Source: an uncultured Acholeplasmataceae bacterium
GTDB taxonomy: Bacteria > Bacillota_I > Bacilli_A > RF39 > UBA660
Reading direction: 5' to 3'
Assembly: GCA_905203475.1 (NCBI GenBank)
Contig: CAJKWD010000004.1
Span: 1 to 51,295, forward strand
Length of the DNA stretch: 51,295 nt
The position numbers and the translations under genes were made by a program. The notes under the pieces are model-generated. The model had not been told where the DNA came from, ran no database searches, and saw nothing but the letters and a program-made list of their open reading frames with translations. Each line of letters starts with the position of its first letter. Positions within the stretch are counted from its first letter, which is position 1. Positions 25,491 to 33,423 of the stretch are shown here, one piece after another.

Positions 25491-26175
25491 AACTATTTGT
25501 ATCAACTTTAATTCCAGGACCCATTGTAGAAGATAAACTAATGCTTTTTACATAAGTTCCTTTTACAGTTGCAGGTTTACTTCTTAAAATAACTGATACA
25601 AAAGCATTTAAATTTTCTAATAATTTTGCTTCTTCAAATGAAGCTTTACCAATCATAACATGTACAATACCAAATGAATCAGCACGGTATTCCACACGTC
25701 CTTTTTTCACATCTTCTACAGCTTTCTTTGTATCTAATGTAACAGTACCAGTTTTAGGGTTTGGCATTAAACCTTTTGGCCCAAGTAATTTACCAATCTT
25801 ACCTAAAGCAGGCATCATATCTGGAGTTGCAATCATTGTATCGAAATCAAACCAGTTTTCTTTTTGAATTTTTTCGATCATATCAGTATCTCCTACGTAG
25901 TCAGCACCAGCTTCTTTCGCAGCTTTAGCAGCTTCCCCACGAGCGATTACTAATACTTTCTTTGTTTTTCCTGTTCCATTAGGAAGTACAATTGCACCTC
26001 TTAATTGTTGATCAGCTTTTTTTGTGTCTAAGTTTAGACGAATTGCAACTTCTATTGTTGAATCAAAGTTTGCTGTAGCAGTTTCTTTAGCAAGTTTTAC
26101 TGCTTCTTCTTTTGTATATAGTTTCCCTTTTTCAACTTTTGAAAGAGCTTCTACATATCTTTTACTTTTCTTCAT
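25480..26175 (-). CDS. rplA: 50S ribosomal protein L1
   Basis: Part of the mobile L1 stalk that guides E-site tRNA; also a translational repressor of its own operon. The 231 residues begin MKKSKRYVEALSKVEKGKLY, with LGPKGLMPNPKTGTVT and the C-terminal SSTMGPGIKVD stretch. AGGAGG precedes the start. Downstream of rplK, from which it is separated by a 75-bp leader-like spacer carrying an L1-type hairpin (26190-26233). Confidence 0.97.
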   Translation of the reverse strand: MKKSKRYVEALSKVEKGKLYTKEEAVKLAKETATANFDSTIEVAIRLNLDTKKADQQLRGAIVLPNGTGKTKKVLVIARGEAAKAAKEAGADYVGDTDMIEKIQKENWFDFDTMIATPDMMPALGKIGKLLGPKGLMPNPKTGTVTLDTKKAVEDVKKGRVEYRADSFGIVHVMIGKASFEEAKLLENLNAFVSVILRSKPATVKGTYVKSISLSSTMGPGIKVDTNSFDN

Positions 26176-26189
26176 CCTTCATTCCTCCT

Positions 26190-26233
26190 TATGTGGTACA
26201 AGCGGACATTTCCTTCCACATAGGTTACCCTAT
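26190..26233 (-). promoter_or_regulatory. L1-type leader hairpins ahead of rplA
   Basis: TATGTGG/CCACATA (26190-26196, 26216-26222) overlaps ATAGG-GTAA-CCTAT (26220-26233), so the two could be alternative folds. The core GTGG, RAGSRAATGT and TACCAC order matches the element before rplK, which suggests an L1 binding site. Confidence 0.5.
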
Positions 26234-26249
26234 ATGTATATTGTTCTAA

Positions 26250-26675
26250 TTAGTCTTCAATCTTAACACCCATATTACGTGCAGTACCTTCAACGATTTT
26301 CATTGCACCTTCTACATCATATGCATTCAAATCAGGTAATTTTGTTTCAGCAATTTCACGTAATTGGTCTTTTGTTAATGTAGCAACAGTTTCGCTAGAT
26401 CCTTTACTAGCACCTTTATTGATCTTCGCATACTTCTTAATTAAGAAAGCAGCTGGTGGAGTCTTAATTACAAAATCAAAACTTCTATCTTCATATACTG
26501 AAATTTCAACTGGTAAAATATCACCCATTTTATCTTTCGTTGCGTCATTATATTTTGTACAGAATTCCTGTAAATTAATTCCTGCAGGTCCTAAAACAGT
26601 TCCTACTGGTGGCGCTGGTGTTGCTTTTCCAGCTGGAATTTGTAATTTAATCATCTTTGCTATTTTCTTTGCCAC
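26250..26675 (-). CDS. rplK: 50S ribosomal protein L11
   Basis: Component of the GTPase-associated centre and of stringent-response sensing by RelA. I place the start at a GTG (26675) 8 nt after AGGAGG; this gives exactly the family's 141 residues. The longer frame to 26684 would begin inside that site. Motifs: KLQIPAGKATPAPPVG, LGPAGINLQEFCTKYND, KTPPAAFLIKKYAKI, and an RNMGVKIED end. First gene of the rplK-rplA unit. Confidence 0.96.
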   Translation of the reverse strand: MAKKIAKMIKLQIPAGKATPAPPVGTVLGPAGINLQEFCTKYNDATKDKMGDILPVEISVYEDRSFDFVIKTPPAAFLIKKYAKINKGASKGSSETVATLTKDQLREIAETKLPDLNAYDVEGAMKIVEGTARNMGVKIED

Positions 26676-26703
26676 GAAAAACACCTCCTATATTTTTTTC
26701 GCG

Positions 26704-26739
26704 AGTGGTAAAACGCGTCCGCTTACATTCGCTCCCACT
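26704..26739 (-). promoter_or_regulatory. L1-type leader hairpin ahead of rplK
   Basis: AGTGG/CCACT arms closing a 26-nt loop rich in paired GCG/CGC segments; shares GTGGGAGCGAATGT and TACCAC with the rplA leader. Confidence 0.55.
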
Positions 26740-26772
26740 AAAATCTATATTAAAAAATAATATAGCGTATTC

Positions 26773-26801
26773 ATAATATCACAAATGTATTTATTTGTAA
26801 A
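26773..26801 (-). promoter_or_regulatory. rplKA promoter
   Basis: TTTACA (26796-26801), 17 bp, TATTAT (26773-26778). Confidence 0.7.
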
Positions 26802-26809
26802 CAGTTTTC

Positions 26810-27346
26810 TTACGCAGTCTTCTCAATTTCTCCAACTGTAAGTTCGACAATTGTCTCTTGTCCAAAAAGGTCTAGAGCTACTTCTAACTTACCAGTTTGA
26901 GTATCGATACTTTTTACCTTTCCAAACATACCAGAGAAAGGTCCACTAATTACTTTCACAGAATCATCAACATTTAATTCACTACCAATTTCAAGACGAC
27001 TCATACCCATACTACCTAAAATCTTATCCACTTCTTGTGGCGTTAATGGGAATGGTTTTGCACCCTTACCACTAGAACCGATAAAACCAGTAACACCTGG
27101 TGTATTTCTGACAATAAACCAAGCTTCATCTGTCATAATCATTTCCACTAAAATATAACCTGGAAACATCTTCTTTACTTTTTCTTTTTTTTGTCCATCT
27201 TTTATTTCTACTTCTGTTTGCTCTGGTACAACAACGCGGAAAATATAATCTTCCATTCCCATCGTACTAGCACGCATCTCTAATTTTTCTTTTACCTTAT
27301 TCTCATGTCCAGAATAAGTATTTACGACATACCATTCTTTATCCAT
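26810..27346 (-). CDS. nusG: transcription factor NusG
   Basis: Binds RNA polymerase at the clamp and modulates pausing, Rho action and coupling to ribosomes. The 178 residues contain the NGN domain (WYVVNTYSGHENKVKEKLE at the start, FPGYILVEMIM and RNTPGVTGFIG) and a C-terminal KOW domain (DSVKVISGPFSGMFGKVKSI). GGTGA precedes the ATG. It follows secE by 7 bp in the usual pair. Confidence 0.96.
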   Translation of the reverse strand: MDKEWYVVNTYSGHENKVKEKLEMRASTMGMEDYIFRVVVPEQTEVEIKDGQKKEKVKKMFPGYILVEMIMTDEAWFIVRNTPGVTGFIGSSGKGAKPFPLTPQEVDKILGSMGMSRLEIGSELNVDDSVKVISGPFSGMFGKVKSIDTQTGKLEVALDLFGQETIVELTVGEIEKTA

Positions 27347-27353
27347 AATTCAC

Positions 27354-27533
27354 CTACGCTCCTATTGTTTTCACAAACGCTAATACAAAATCAGTTACAG
27401 AGAAAAATACTCCAAAAAATGTAATAAATACAATCGTTGCTGCAGAATAAGTAAATAACTCCTTACGATTTGGCCAACGCACTTTCTTCATTTCTTTTTT
27501 GACATCAATCAAAAACTTCTTTAATTTTCCCAT
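27354..27533 (-). CDS. secE: SecE, preprotein translocase subunit
   Basis: Essential clamp subunit of SecYEG. The 59 residues, with start at 27533 after GGTGA, show the conserved cytoplasmic motif KKVRWPNRKEL and one membrane helix at the C-terminus, the short single-helix form of Gram-positives. No rpmG (L33) precedes it, unlike in many Firmicutes. It is first in the secE-nusG unit. Confidence 0.93.
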   Translation of the reverse strand: MGKLKKFLIDVKKEMKKVRWPNRKELFTYSAATIVFITFFGVFFSVTDFVLAFVKTIGA

Positions 27534-27596
27534 TCTTTCACCTACCATATATTATGTTTTTATTCAAAATAAAAACACCCTTTCGTGTCTACCAGT

Positions 27597-27625
27597 AATA
27601 TAACACCAAAGAGTGTATTTGTCAA
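27597..27625 (-). promoter_or_regulatory. secE-nusG promoter
   Basis: TTGACA (27620-27625), 17 bp, TATATT (27597-27602). The leader can form an 8-bp hairpin GTTTTTAT/ATAAAAAC just before the coding region. Confidence 0.8.
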
Positions 27626-27628
27626 TCA

Positions 27629-28117
27629 TTATATATGTCTTTGACTACGTTTTAATGATTTTCGCTTATCTCCATAGATAGTTGTTGCTTGTAATGCATG
27701 ATCTTCAAACGACTCATCATAACATGCCCTACAATATTGATCCCAGTCTTGATACTGTTCCATTGCCATAGCATAATATACTAATTCCCCTTTTCTATTT
27801 GCATAACTTCTTAATGATCCATCTATTTTGATACTAGGATCAGTAAGTGCTTGTTTTGCTAACATGCTCTGTTTCATTCCTCTTACGTGTTGAAGACGAT
27901 TTACATATGGAATATGTTGTTGAATAATATAATAAGAATATAATAATCTTTTCTCTGTATCAGTCATTTCTGATTGAGCTGAAATATCCATTACAGAAAT
28001 TTCATCGAAATTATTTTTCAAAATCGTATCTACGATTTCTTTTTCTTCCAAAAACCTCTTTTCTCCTAATAAGTATCCTAAACGATTCATAAATTCATCT
28101 GTACAATAATTTGGCAT
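27629..28117 (-). CDS. uncharacterised cytosolic protein
   Basis: I do not recognise this 162-residue protein. It has no signal or membrane segment, looks mostly helical, is rich in Tyr, Gln and Asp/Glu, and ends in a basic tail (GDKRKSLKRSQRHI). Four Cys are spread out (5, and three late ones near CRAC), without a clear zinc pattern. The start at 28117 has GGGGGAAT upstream and a consensus promoter at 28144-28172, so it is a real single-gene unit ahead of secE. The basic tail could mean nucleic-acid or ribosome contact, but that is a guess. Confidence 0.75.
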   Translation of the reverse strand: MPNYCTDEFMNRLGYLLGEKRFLEEKEIVDTILKNNFDEISVMDISAQSEMTDTEKRLLYSYYIIQQHIPYVNRLQHVRGMKQSMLAKQALTDPSIKIDGSLRSYANRKGELVYYAMAMEQYQDWDQYCRACYDESFEDHALQATTIYGDKRKSLKRSQRHI

Positions 28118-28143
28118 TATAATTCCCCCTTTTCGATGTGCGT

Positions 28144-28172
28144 TATCATATTACAAATTTATTTTTTTGTCA
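28144..28172 (-). promoter_or_regulatory. promoter of the 162-residue protein gene
   Basis: TTGACA (28167-28172), 17 bp, TATGAT (28144-28149). Confidence 0.7.
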
Positions 28173-28212
28173 AATTCATCAAAAAAATGAGAAATGACAT
28201 ATCACTTCTCAT

Positions 28213-28704
28213 TTAAAAATAAATATAATGAAATCCCAACTTCTTATAAATTGCCGAAGCTCTTGGTAATGATAATATTCTCGCAAAAATTAAATTATAT
28301 AATTCATCAAATAAAAAGATAAAACAAAGTGTAAAACTAATGGTTAAAAATAATTTACGATTCATTTTCTTAGCCAAATAAAAGCAGAAAGGAACTATCA
28401 CATACATCAACAGTAAACTACAGATTCCAAAAAACAAAACACTTCTAAGACAAATAAAACCATTGATATTTCCAAAATTCCATATTTCTGAACTATAGTC
28501 CCAACATCTAAGTCCATCCCAAAATTCATACATAAACCAACCAGCAACATATTCTAAAATTCCACATGTGATTAAACTGACGAAGAATACAAAGAAAGGA
28601 TTCTTTCTTTTCTTATAAGTTAAAAAATAAATAAACATAGAACCAATGGCATAAATATTAATCCATGGTAAAAAATTACCACCACGATAATAAAATTGTG
28701 TCAT
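28213..28704 (-). CDS. CmpB-family putative permease, N-terminus lost by an apparent frameshift
   Basis: Multi-pass membrane protein resembling the putative ABC-transporter type IV (CmpB-like, PF06541) family: ILEYVAGWFMYEFW, RCWDYS and NINGFICLRS are the family's usual landmarks, in 163 residues with about four membrane segments. The family normally has an extra N-terminal helix. That helix is present upstream in the same frame (28705-28850, with GVFGWIYEFIFYF) but no start codon serves it. The ATG at 28855, behind GGGGAG, is out of frame by one; removing one base from the A5 run at 28837-28841 would join it to this frame. So the gene is either phase-variable, a recent pseudogene, or an assembly error. 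Substrate unknown. Confidence 0.7.
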   Translation of the reverse strand: MTQFYYRGGNFLPWINIYAIGSMFIYFLTYKKRKNPFFVFFVSLITCGILEYVAGWFMYEFWDGLRCWDYSSEIWNFGNINGFICLRSVLFFGICSLLLMYVIVPFCFYLAKKMNRKLFLTISFTLCFIFLFDELYNLIFARILSLPRASAIYKKLGFHYIYF

Positions 28705-28866
28705 CCCACTATTTAAAAAATAAAATATAAATTCATAAATCCAACCAAATACACCAGTAATAACAATGATTAAACTAAAAATACCTAATAAAGTAATTCT
28801 ATCGAAATGATGATCGTGTTCTAAATAATTTTTAAATTTTTCTTTCGTAAGACATACTCCCCTTTT

Positions 28867-29640
28867 TTACTTCTCTTTTAATAATTCTATGATAATACTT
28901 GGAAGAATGGTATTTCTAACTTGATGTCTATCTGTTTCTTCTTTTTGACTTCTTCCACTATATAATGACTTTTTAGTAATTGTATTATCAGAAATAATAA
29001 ATAGTGCTGCCGTTGGAATCTTCATTAATTGGCTGGCTTTGAATACAGCTGCCGTTTCCATTTCTATCGTTTTAGCGCCCGTTTCTAAAATTTTTGGAAT
29101 TGCATAAAACTGAGCGAAAATGGTATCCACCGAATAATTAGGCAAAACCGTACTTTTACCATATACTTTTGCACAGCATTTAATCACTTCATCGACAAAA
29201 TTTCCATATGGATATTCTTTCTTTAAAAACTCATCTTCTAAATTAGGATTCATATATCTAGATGCACCATCACCACAAATAGAATAATCTGGAATAACAA
29301 TATCTCCAATTTCAAGTTCTTCACTTAAAGCACCTGCAGAACCAATAAATAAAATCTTTTGACAATTTGTTAATCCTAGAGGAAGAACTGCCTCCAAAAC
29401 CGCAGAAGCTCCTATCATTCGTAATTCTAAAAAAGAAAATTCAATATTTTCACCAGTTACTCGATATAACTTATCTGTAATTTGTTCTACTTTTAAATTG
29501 TGATTCTCAAATATTGTGTGCTGCCACCAAGGTGCAATTACAACACAAGGAGAAATATGCTCATATCCTAATTTTTTGACAATATCTTCTCTACTTGTTC
29601 CATATTTTGCATGCGCTAAAATCAAATCATCATATTTCAT
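28867..29640 (-). CDS. nucleoside phosphorylase family protein
   Basis: PNP/UDP phosphorylase superfamily enzyme (257 residues), expected to split a nucleoside to base and ribose 1-phosphate for salvage. Visible: the phosphate/ribose-binding GSAGALSEELEIGDIVIP (about 101-118), the IEMETAAVF motif with ribose-binding Met-Glu (about 193-201), and SDN (about 216-218) where the base-binding Asp sits. The N-terminus is longer and atypical compared with E. coli DeoD or Udp, so substrate (purine or uridine) cannot be set. The start has AGGGGTG upstream and a promoter at 29666-29695. The CmpB-like gene follows directly, perhaps a transporter partner. Confidence 0.87.
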   Translation of the reverse strand: MKYDDLILAHAKYGTSREDIVKKLGYEHISPCVVIAPWWQHTIFENHNLKVEQITDKLYRVTGENIEFSFLELRMIGASAVLEAVLPLGLTNCQKILFIGSAGALSEELEIGDIVIPDYSICGDGASRYMNPNLEDEFLKKEYPYGNFVDEVIKCCAKVYGKSTVLPNYSVDTIFAQFYAIPKILETGAKTIEMETAAVFKASQLMKIPTAALFIISDNTITKKSLYSGRSQKEETDRHQVRNTILPSIIIELLKEK

Positions 29641-29665
29641 ACAACACCCCTATCTATATAGTAGT

Positions 29666-29695
29666 ATCATATTATAAATAATGAAAACTTGTCAA
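29666..29695 (-). promoter_or_regulatory. nucleoside phosphorylase promoter
   Basis: TTGACA (29690-29695), 18 bp, TATGAT (29666-29671). Confidence 0.65.
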
Positions 29696-29697
29696 GC

Positions 29698-29726
29698 AAA
29701 AAAAAGCGAGTATTTCTCGCTTTTTT
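29698..29726 (-). terminator. terminator downstream of yihY
   Basis: AAAAAAGCGAG/CTCGCTTTTTT with a 5-nt loop; A and T runs on both sides make it usable in either direction, but upstream transcription comes from the minus strand. Confidence 0.88.
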
Positions 29727-29754
29727 ACTAGTAAAAAGTACAACGAACAAGGAG

Positions 29755-29811
29755 ACATTACCTAAATAGTACGTACTAGTTCCACTGAAACTAATTTCGG
29801 TACTGTAATGT
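29755..29811 (-). ncRNA. structured element in the yihY 3' region
   Basis: Between the yihY stop and the terminator lies a nested fold: ACATTAC/GTAATGT (29755-29761, 29805-29811) encloses AGTAC/GTACT (29768-29772, 29800-29804), which encloses a hairpin around 29779-29798. An independent AT-rich hairpin lies at about 29823-29847. I cannot assign an RNA family; it may be a 3' UTR element or a small RNA processed from the yihY transcript. Confidence 0.35.
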
Positions 29812-29850
29812 AATCTACCTAAAGATATATATGGTAATAATATATATCCC

Positions 29851-30705
29851 TTAATTACTATGTTCATCTATCTCTGTTTTATGATTAGAAATCTTTACCA
29901 CTCTTTCATAGGTTTCAACATTAATAGCAATTCCTATTACAAAAATATAAGCAATAATATAAATCCAAATCATCATTATAATTAAGTTAGATAAACTTCC
30001 GTAAAAAATATCATAATTTGCAAAATGACTAACATAATAAGAATAGATAGCTGTTACTAAGATCCATCCTAAAGATGTAAAAACAGCGCCTCTTGTCATA
30101 TAACGGCTTTTTATATTTTTATCAGGAGCGAGTGTATAAATCAATTTGATAATGAAATACACAAGAATAAAAGCAACTGGCCATTTACATAAGATAAAGA
30201 TTTGATAAATGGTATCTCCTAAATCTCCTAAAACACCAAAATTTTGAATCATTTGTAAAATCGTATTACCAAATGCCAAAATAACTAATGTAAAGAGAAA
30301 TAAACCTACTAATAATATGGTTAAAAAAATAGCTTTAATACGTGTACTAATATAATCTTCATGATCTATTTTATAAAGTGTATCTGTCGCATCAATAATC
30401 GCATGACAACCATTACTTGCTAAAATAAAACCAATAATCATGAAAAAAATAACATTCATATCAACACCTTTACCAGAAATAAATGGTAAAATCATACTAG
30501 AAATTTCTTTTGGCAATGTATTGGTCATTGCACTTACAAATTCTGCAATAGAAACATGAAAAAAAGAGGCAATGACTCCAACTAAAGTAATGATTGGAAC
30601 CAAAGATAGTACTAAGAAAAATGCGATATGCCCAGGCAAAACTCGCATTTCTTCTTTTCCTATTAACTCAAATAATCGACCAATCAATCTCTTTAATTGT
30701 TTCAT
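29851..30705 (-). CDS. YihY/BrkB-family inner-membrane protein
   Basis: 284 residues with six predicted membrane segments and the family landmarks LPGHIAFFLVLSLVPIITL (about 23-41), SNGCHAIIDATDTLY (about 97-111) and a late GSLSNLIIMMIWIY stretch. The family is once mis-called ribonuclease BN; its biochemical role is unsettled. The start has AGAGGG and lies 15 bp after the GGDEF-like gene, so it is the third gene of that membrane operon. Confidence 0.9.
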   Translation of the reverse strand: MKQLKRLIGRLFELIGKEEMRVLPGHIAFFLVLSLVPIITLVGVIASFFHVSIAEFVSAMTNTLPKEISSMILPFISGKGVDMNVIFFMIIGFILASNGCHAIIDATDTLYKIDHEDYISTRIKAIFLTILLVGLFLFTLVILAFGNTILQMIQNFGVLGDLGDTIYQIFILCKWPVAFILVYFIIKLIYTLAPDKNIKSRYMTRGAVFTSLGWILVTAIYSYYVSHFANYDIFYGSLSNLIIMMIWIYIIAYIFVIGIAINVETYERVVKISNHKTEIDEHSN

Positions 30706-30720
30706 ATTATCCCTCTTATA

Positions 30721-32766
30721 TTATGCATTATTTTCTTCTTTATTATTTTTCATATCTTGTGTTGCTTCATTAATTGCATCATCAATTGTCTTAATTGCAT
30801 CTGTAATCATACTATAGCCAATCGCTGCACCAAAACCATGAGAAATATCTTTAAACTCTCTCGTTAATTTACGAATATAAGAAACAACTTGTTTTTCTTC
30901 ATATCCAACTAAATAAATTAAGAACTCATTTCCATTCGTACGCATAATTTCACTATTTTCAATTTGCGTAGTAATTAATTTATTGGCAGCTTCTTTAATT
31001 AAATTATCTCCCTCGGTATGACCATAATTATCATTTACATATGCAACATTATTTAAATCAACTACAACAATCGCTTGTGGATAAATTCCTGATTCATCCC
31101 ATGTTTTCATATGATCATTTAAATAAGTACGGTTCTTCAATGACGTTAACATATCAATGTATTGTAATTTGTCATTCTTACCAATTACAATCTTTTGTTT
31201 TTCACGTGATTTAATCTTTTTGTAGATGAAGTAACCAATTGCAATAGCACTAAATCCCCCTACTAAAATAATTAAATTACGAATAAAATATGATTGTTTA
31301 TGTAAAAATAACTGTTCATAACTTTGATTCATAATTTTATTTTCTTCTATGAACGATAAATAAAAATCTAAATAATCTTCAAATACACGATTATCTTTAA
31401 TATCACGAACCACAAAGCGATAATTATCATTTAAATCAAATAAATAATCAATCTTATAATCTTTTAACTTACTCTTTTCATAATATTTATATGTATTATA
31501 ATCAAGTGCGAAATATGGATTCTGACCAACGTGTTCTAATAAATCTTCAACATTATTATAACCTTTCGTACGGATTTTATACTTTTTAAGCATTGTCTCA
31601 ATCTTTGTTCCTGATACAACTGCCACTTCTTGATCTTCTAAAGCATATAAGTTCTGTATTACTACATTATCTTCTAATAAAGATGAAATAACAATTTCTT
31701 CATGATATGGAGACACCGTTCTTTCTACATCCATTTTATAGTTTGTACGTGGTGTAAACTCCAAGAAGAAATCAACATCATTGGCATTAAAGGCATTTAC
31801 TAAATCCGTATAATTATCATATTCTTTAAAACTAATTTCGATATCACTTAAATCAGAAAACTCTTTGATTAAATTACTGTTCATTCCTAGCAACTTACCA
31901 CTCATAATGGTATCGAATGGAATATTTTCTACAAATCCATAAGTATAACGTTTTCCTTGGAATTTTGCACGGTCATTCTCTGAATAATCAGTATATGAGA
32001 AAAAAGCATTATTAAAATTTTCATGATAAGAATCATCAAAAGATTCTTTTATCCATTTTTTACTATATTTTTCTAATATATTATTAAGACGTTGATTATC
32101 ACCTAAAGTTAATACGTAATGAATCTTATAACTAGCTATATTATAAGCAATATTTAATTTTTTTGACTCTAAAATTTCTTTTAAGTAATGAAGCTTTGGA
32201 AGAATAATTCCATTTACTGTATTATCATCTTTTTCTAAAGCAGAAATCATCTCTTCGGCATCATCAAATGGCTGTAATTTAATATCACTAGCACCATCTA
32301 AATATTTTGTAGCACTTGCTACATCACTTTTTAATACACCAAATGTTTTACCGTTTAGTTCTTTCAAATCATTATATTTTTCTTTATCAATCGTCAAAAT
32401 TGCATAATTATCTTCATAAAATACAATATCATTTTTTCCTGGTTTTTCCACTGTACGGAATTGATAAGTTGCTGTCGACTTTTCTCCTCTTTCATAAGGA
32501 AGCTCATTAAATTCTAATTCTGTATCTTCTTCTAAATCAGAAAGGAAATCAAAAAAGACACCTTTCCCTTCATGTGTAAACACTAATACATCATTCATAA
32601 CACCCATATCAAACACTTGATTTTTATTATTTTCAATCCATTGTTTTTCTGCAAGTGTTAACGTTGTCTTTGCATTTTCATTATAGAAATAGTAGAAAAC
32701 TACTCCTCCAACTACCAAACAAAGAAGAATCACAACACTCCACAATATGATTTTTTTGTTTTTCAT
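30721..32766 (-). CDS. dual solute-binding-domain membrane protein with degenerate GGDEF domain
   Basis: 681 residues: membrane helix (about 7-27), two tandem regions resembling periplasmic solute-binding folds (about 40-270 and 275-495, with the repeated VPSLKEL-like turns NGKTFGVLKSD and EVAVVSGTKIE), a second helix (about 508-527) and a cytoplasmic GGDEF-type domain (about 545-670). The latter keeps DLNNVAYVNDNYGHTEGD, but the signature GGDEF reads NGNEF and no RxxD inhibitory site precedes it, so cyclic-di-GMP synthesis is doubtful; it may bind GTP or another protein. It likely senses an external ligand and signals inward. Operon: 152-residue protein, this gene, yihY, with 9- and 15-bp gaps. 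Confidence 0.82.
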   Translation of the reverse strand: MKNKKIILWSVVILLCLVVGGVVFYYFYNENAKTTLTLAEKQWIENNKNQVFDMGVMNDVLVFTHEGKGVFFDFLSDLEEDTELEFNELPYERGEKSTATYQFRTVEKPGKNDIVFYEDNYAILTIDKEKYNDLKELNGKTFGVLKSDVASATKYLDGASDIKLQPFDDAEEMISALEKDDNTVNGIILPKLHYLKEILESKKLNIAYNIASYKIHYVLTLGDNQRLNNILEKYSKKWIKESFDDSYHENFNNAFFSYTDYSENDRAKFQGKRYTYGFVENIPFDTIMSGKLLGMNSNLIKEFSDLSDIEISFKEYDNYTDLVNAFNANDVDFFLEFTPRTNYKMDVERTVSPYHEEIVISSLLEDNVVIQNLYALEDQEVAVVSGTKIETMLKKYKIRTKGYNNVEDLLEHVGQNPYFALDYNTYKYYEKSKLKDYKIDYLFDLNDNYRFVVRDIKDNRVFEDYLDFYLSFIEENKIMNQSYEQLFLHKQSYFIRNLIILVGGFSAIAIGYFIYKKIKSREKQKIVIGKNDKLQYIDMLTSLKNRTYLNDHMKTWDESGIYPQAIVVVDLNNVAYVNDNYGHTEGDNLIKEAANKLITTQIENSEIMRTNGNEFLIYLVGYEEKQVVSYIRKLTREFKDISHGFGAAIGYSMITDAIKTIDDAINEATQDMKNNKEENNA

Positions 32767-32775
32767 ATGATCACC

Positions 32776-33234
32776 TTACTCATTATTGGTCCAAGCAAAA
32801 GCATCACTTGATTTATGCTTATAACCAATATAATTAATTGCATAGTCACTAGAACTAATAAAGATTTGTAAATCGTAATATTTCTTTTGTTCACTTGTAA
32901 ACGTATCTAATAAAACGTTTGCTAATTCCTTTACTTTTGTCTTATCAGCATCTTTAGACACTTCTACTTCTACATTGACTAAACGTCCTTGTAGACGGTA
33001 GTCTACATTTTCTACATAATCATTTTCTTTTATCTTATCTTCTAAATCAGTTACTTGACTCTTTTCAATTGGCACATCTTCAATTCCATCTAAACGATCT
33101 CCATATAAACTTTTAGAAAAGTCCGGGAATACCCAACCTTTCAATAAGAAAAATAAAATAATAACAAGTAATACTACTCCAATAATGATAGAAACTTTCT
33201 TATTTTTTTTCACTAACTTTACAAAATCCTTCAA
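32776..33234 (-). CDS. single-pass membrane protein of the GGDEF operon
   Basis: 152 residues, family not recognised. A basic N-terminus, one membrane helix (about 15-32) and an extracytoplasmic domain of about 115 residues rich in Asp, Lys and Val with alternating strand-like stretches (RLVNVEVEVSKDADKTK). The start is a TTG at 33234, supported by GAGGTG at 7 nt and by a good promoter upstream. Being first in the operon with the sensor-like protein, it may be a partner or ligand-side accessory; no direct evidence. Confidence 0.72.
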   Translation of the reverse strand: MKDFVKLVKKNKKVSIIIGVVLLVIILFFLLKGWVFPDFSKSLYGDRLDGIEDVPIEKSQVTDLEDKIKENDYVENVDYRLQGRLVNVEVEVSKDADKTKVKELANVLLDTFTSEQKKYYDLQIFISSSDYAINYIGYKHKSSDAFAWTNNE

Positions 33235-33271
33235 ATTTCTTCACCTCAATATCATTTTCATTACTGGACTT

Positions 33272-33300
33272 ATTATACTATAATTTTATGCATTTTACAA
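33272..33300 (-). promoter_or_regulatory. promoter of the GGDEF operon
   Basis: TTGTAA (33295-33300), 17 bp, TATAAT (33272-33277). Confidence 0.7.
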
Positions 33301-33393
33301 ATATCTATTTATTAGTACTTATTTTTTATTTTATATAGGATAACATACTATAAATTAACACAAAAAGAAATCTGTTTTATTTGACATGAATTA

Positions 33394-33423
33394 TAAAAAA
33401 AGAGTTTATTTTGATAACTCTTT
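33394..33423 (-). terminator. gatCAB terminator
   Basis: AAGAGTT/AACTCTT (33400-33406, 33416-33422) with seven T; the arm overlaps the end of gatB. Confidence 0.8.

Noticed and set aside
27534..27628. rpmG (L33) before secE
   Set aside because: No frame with the Cys pairs of L33 is present in this spacer.
29667..29867. Minus-strand open frame of 66 codons past yihY
   Set aside because: It runs through the structured element and the terminator and has no ribosome-binding site.
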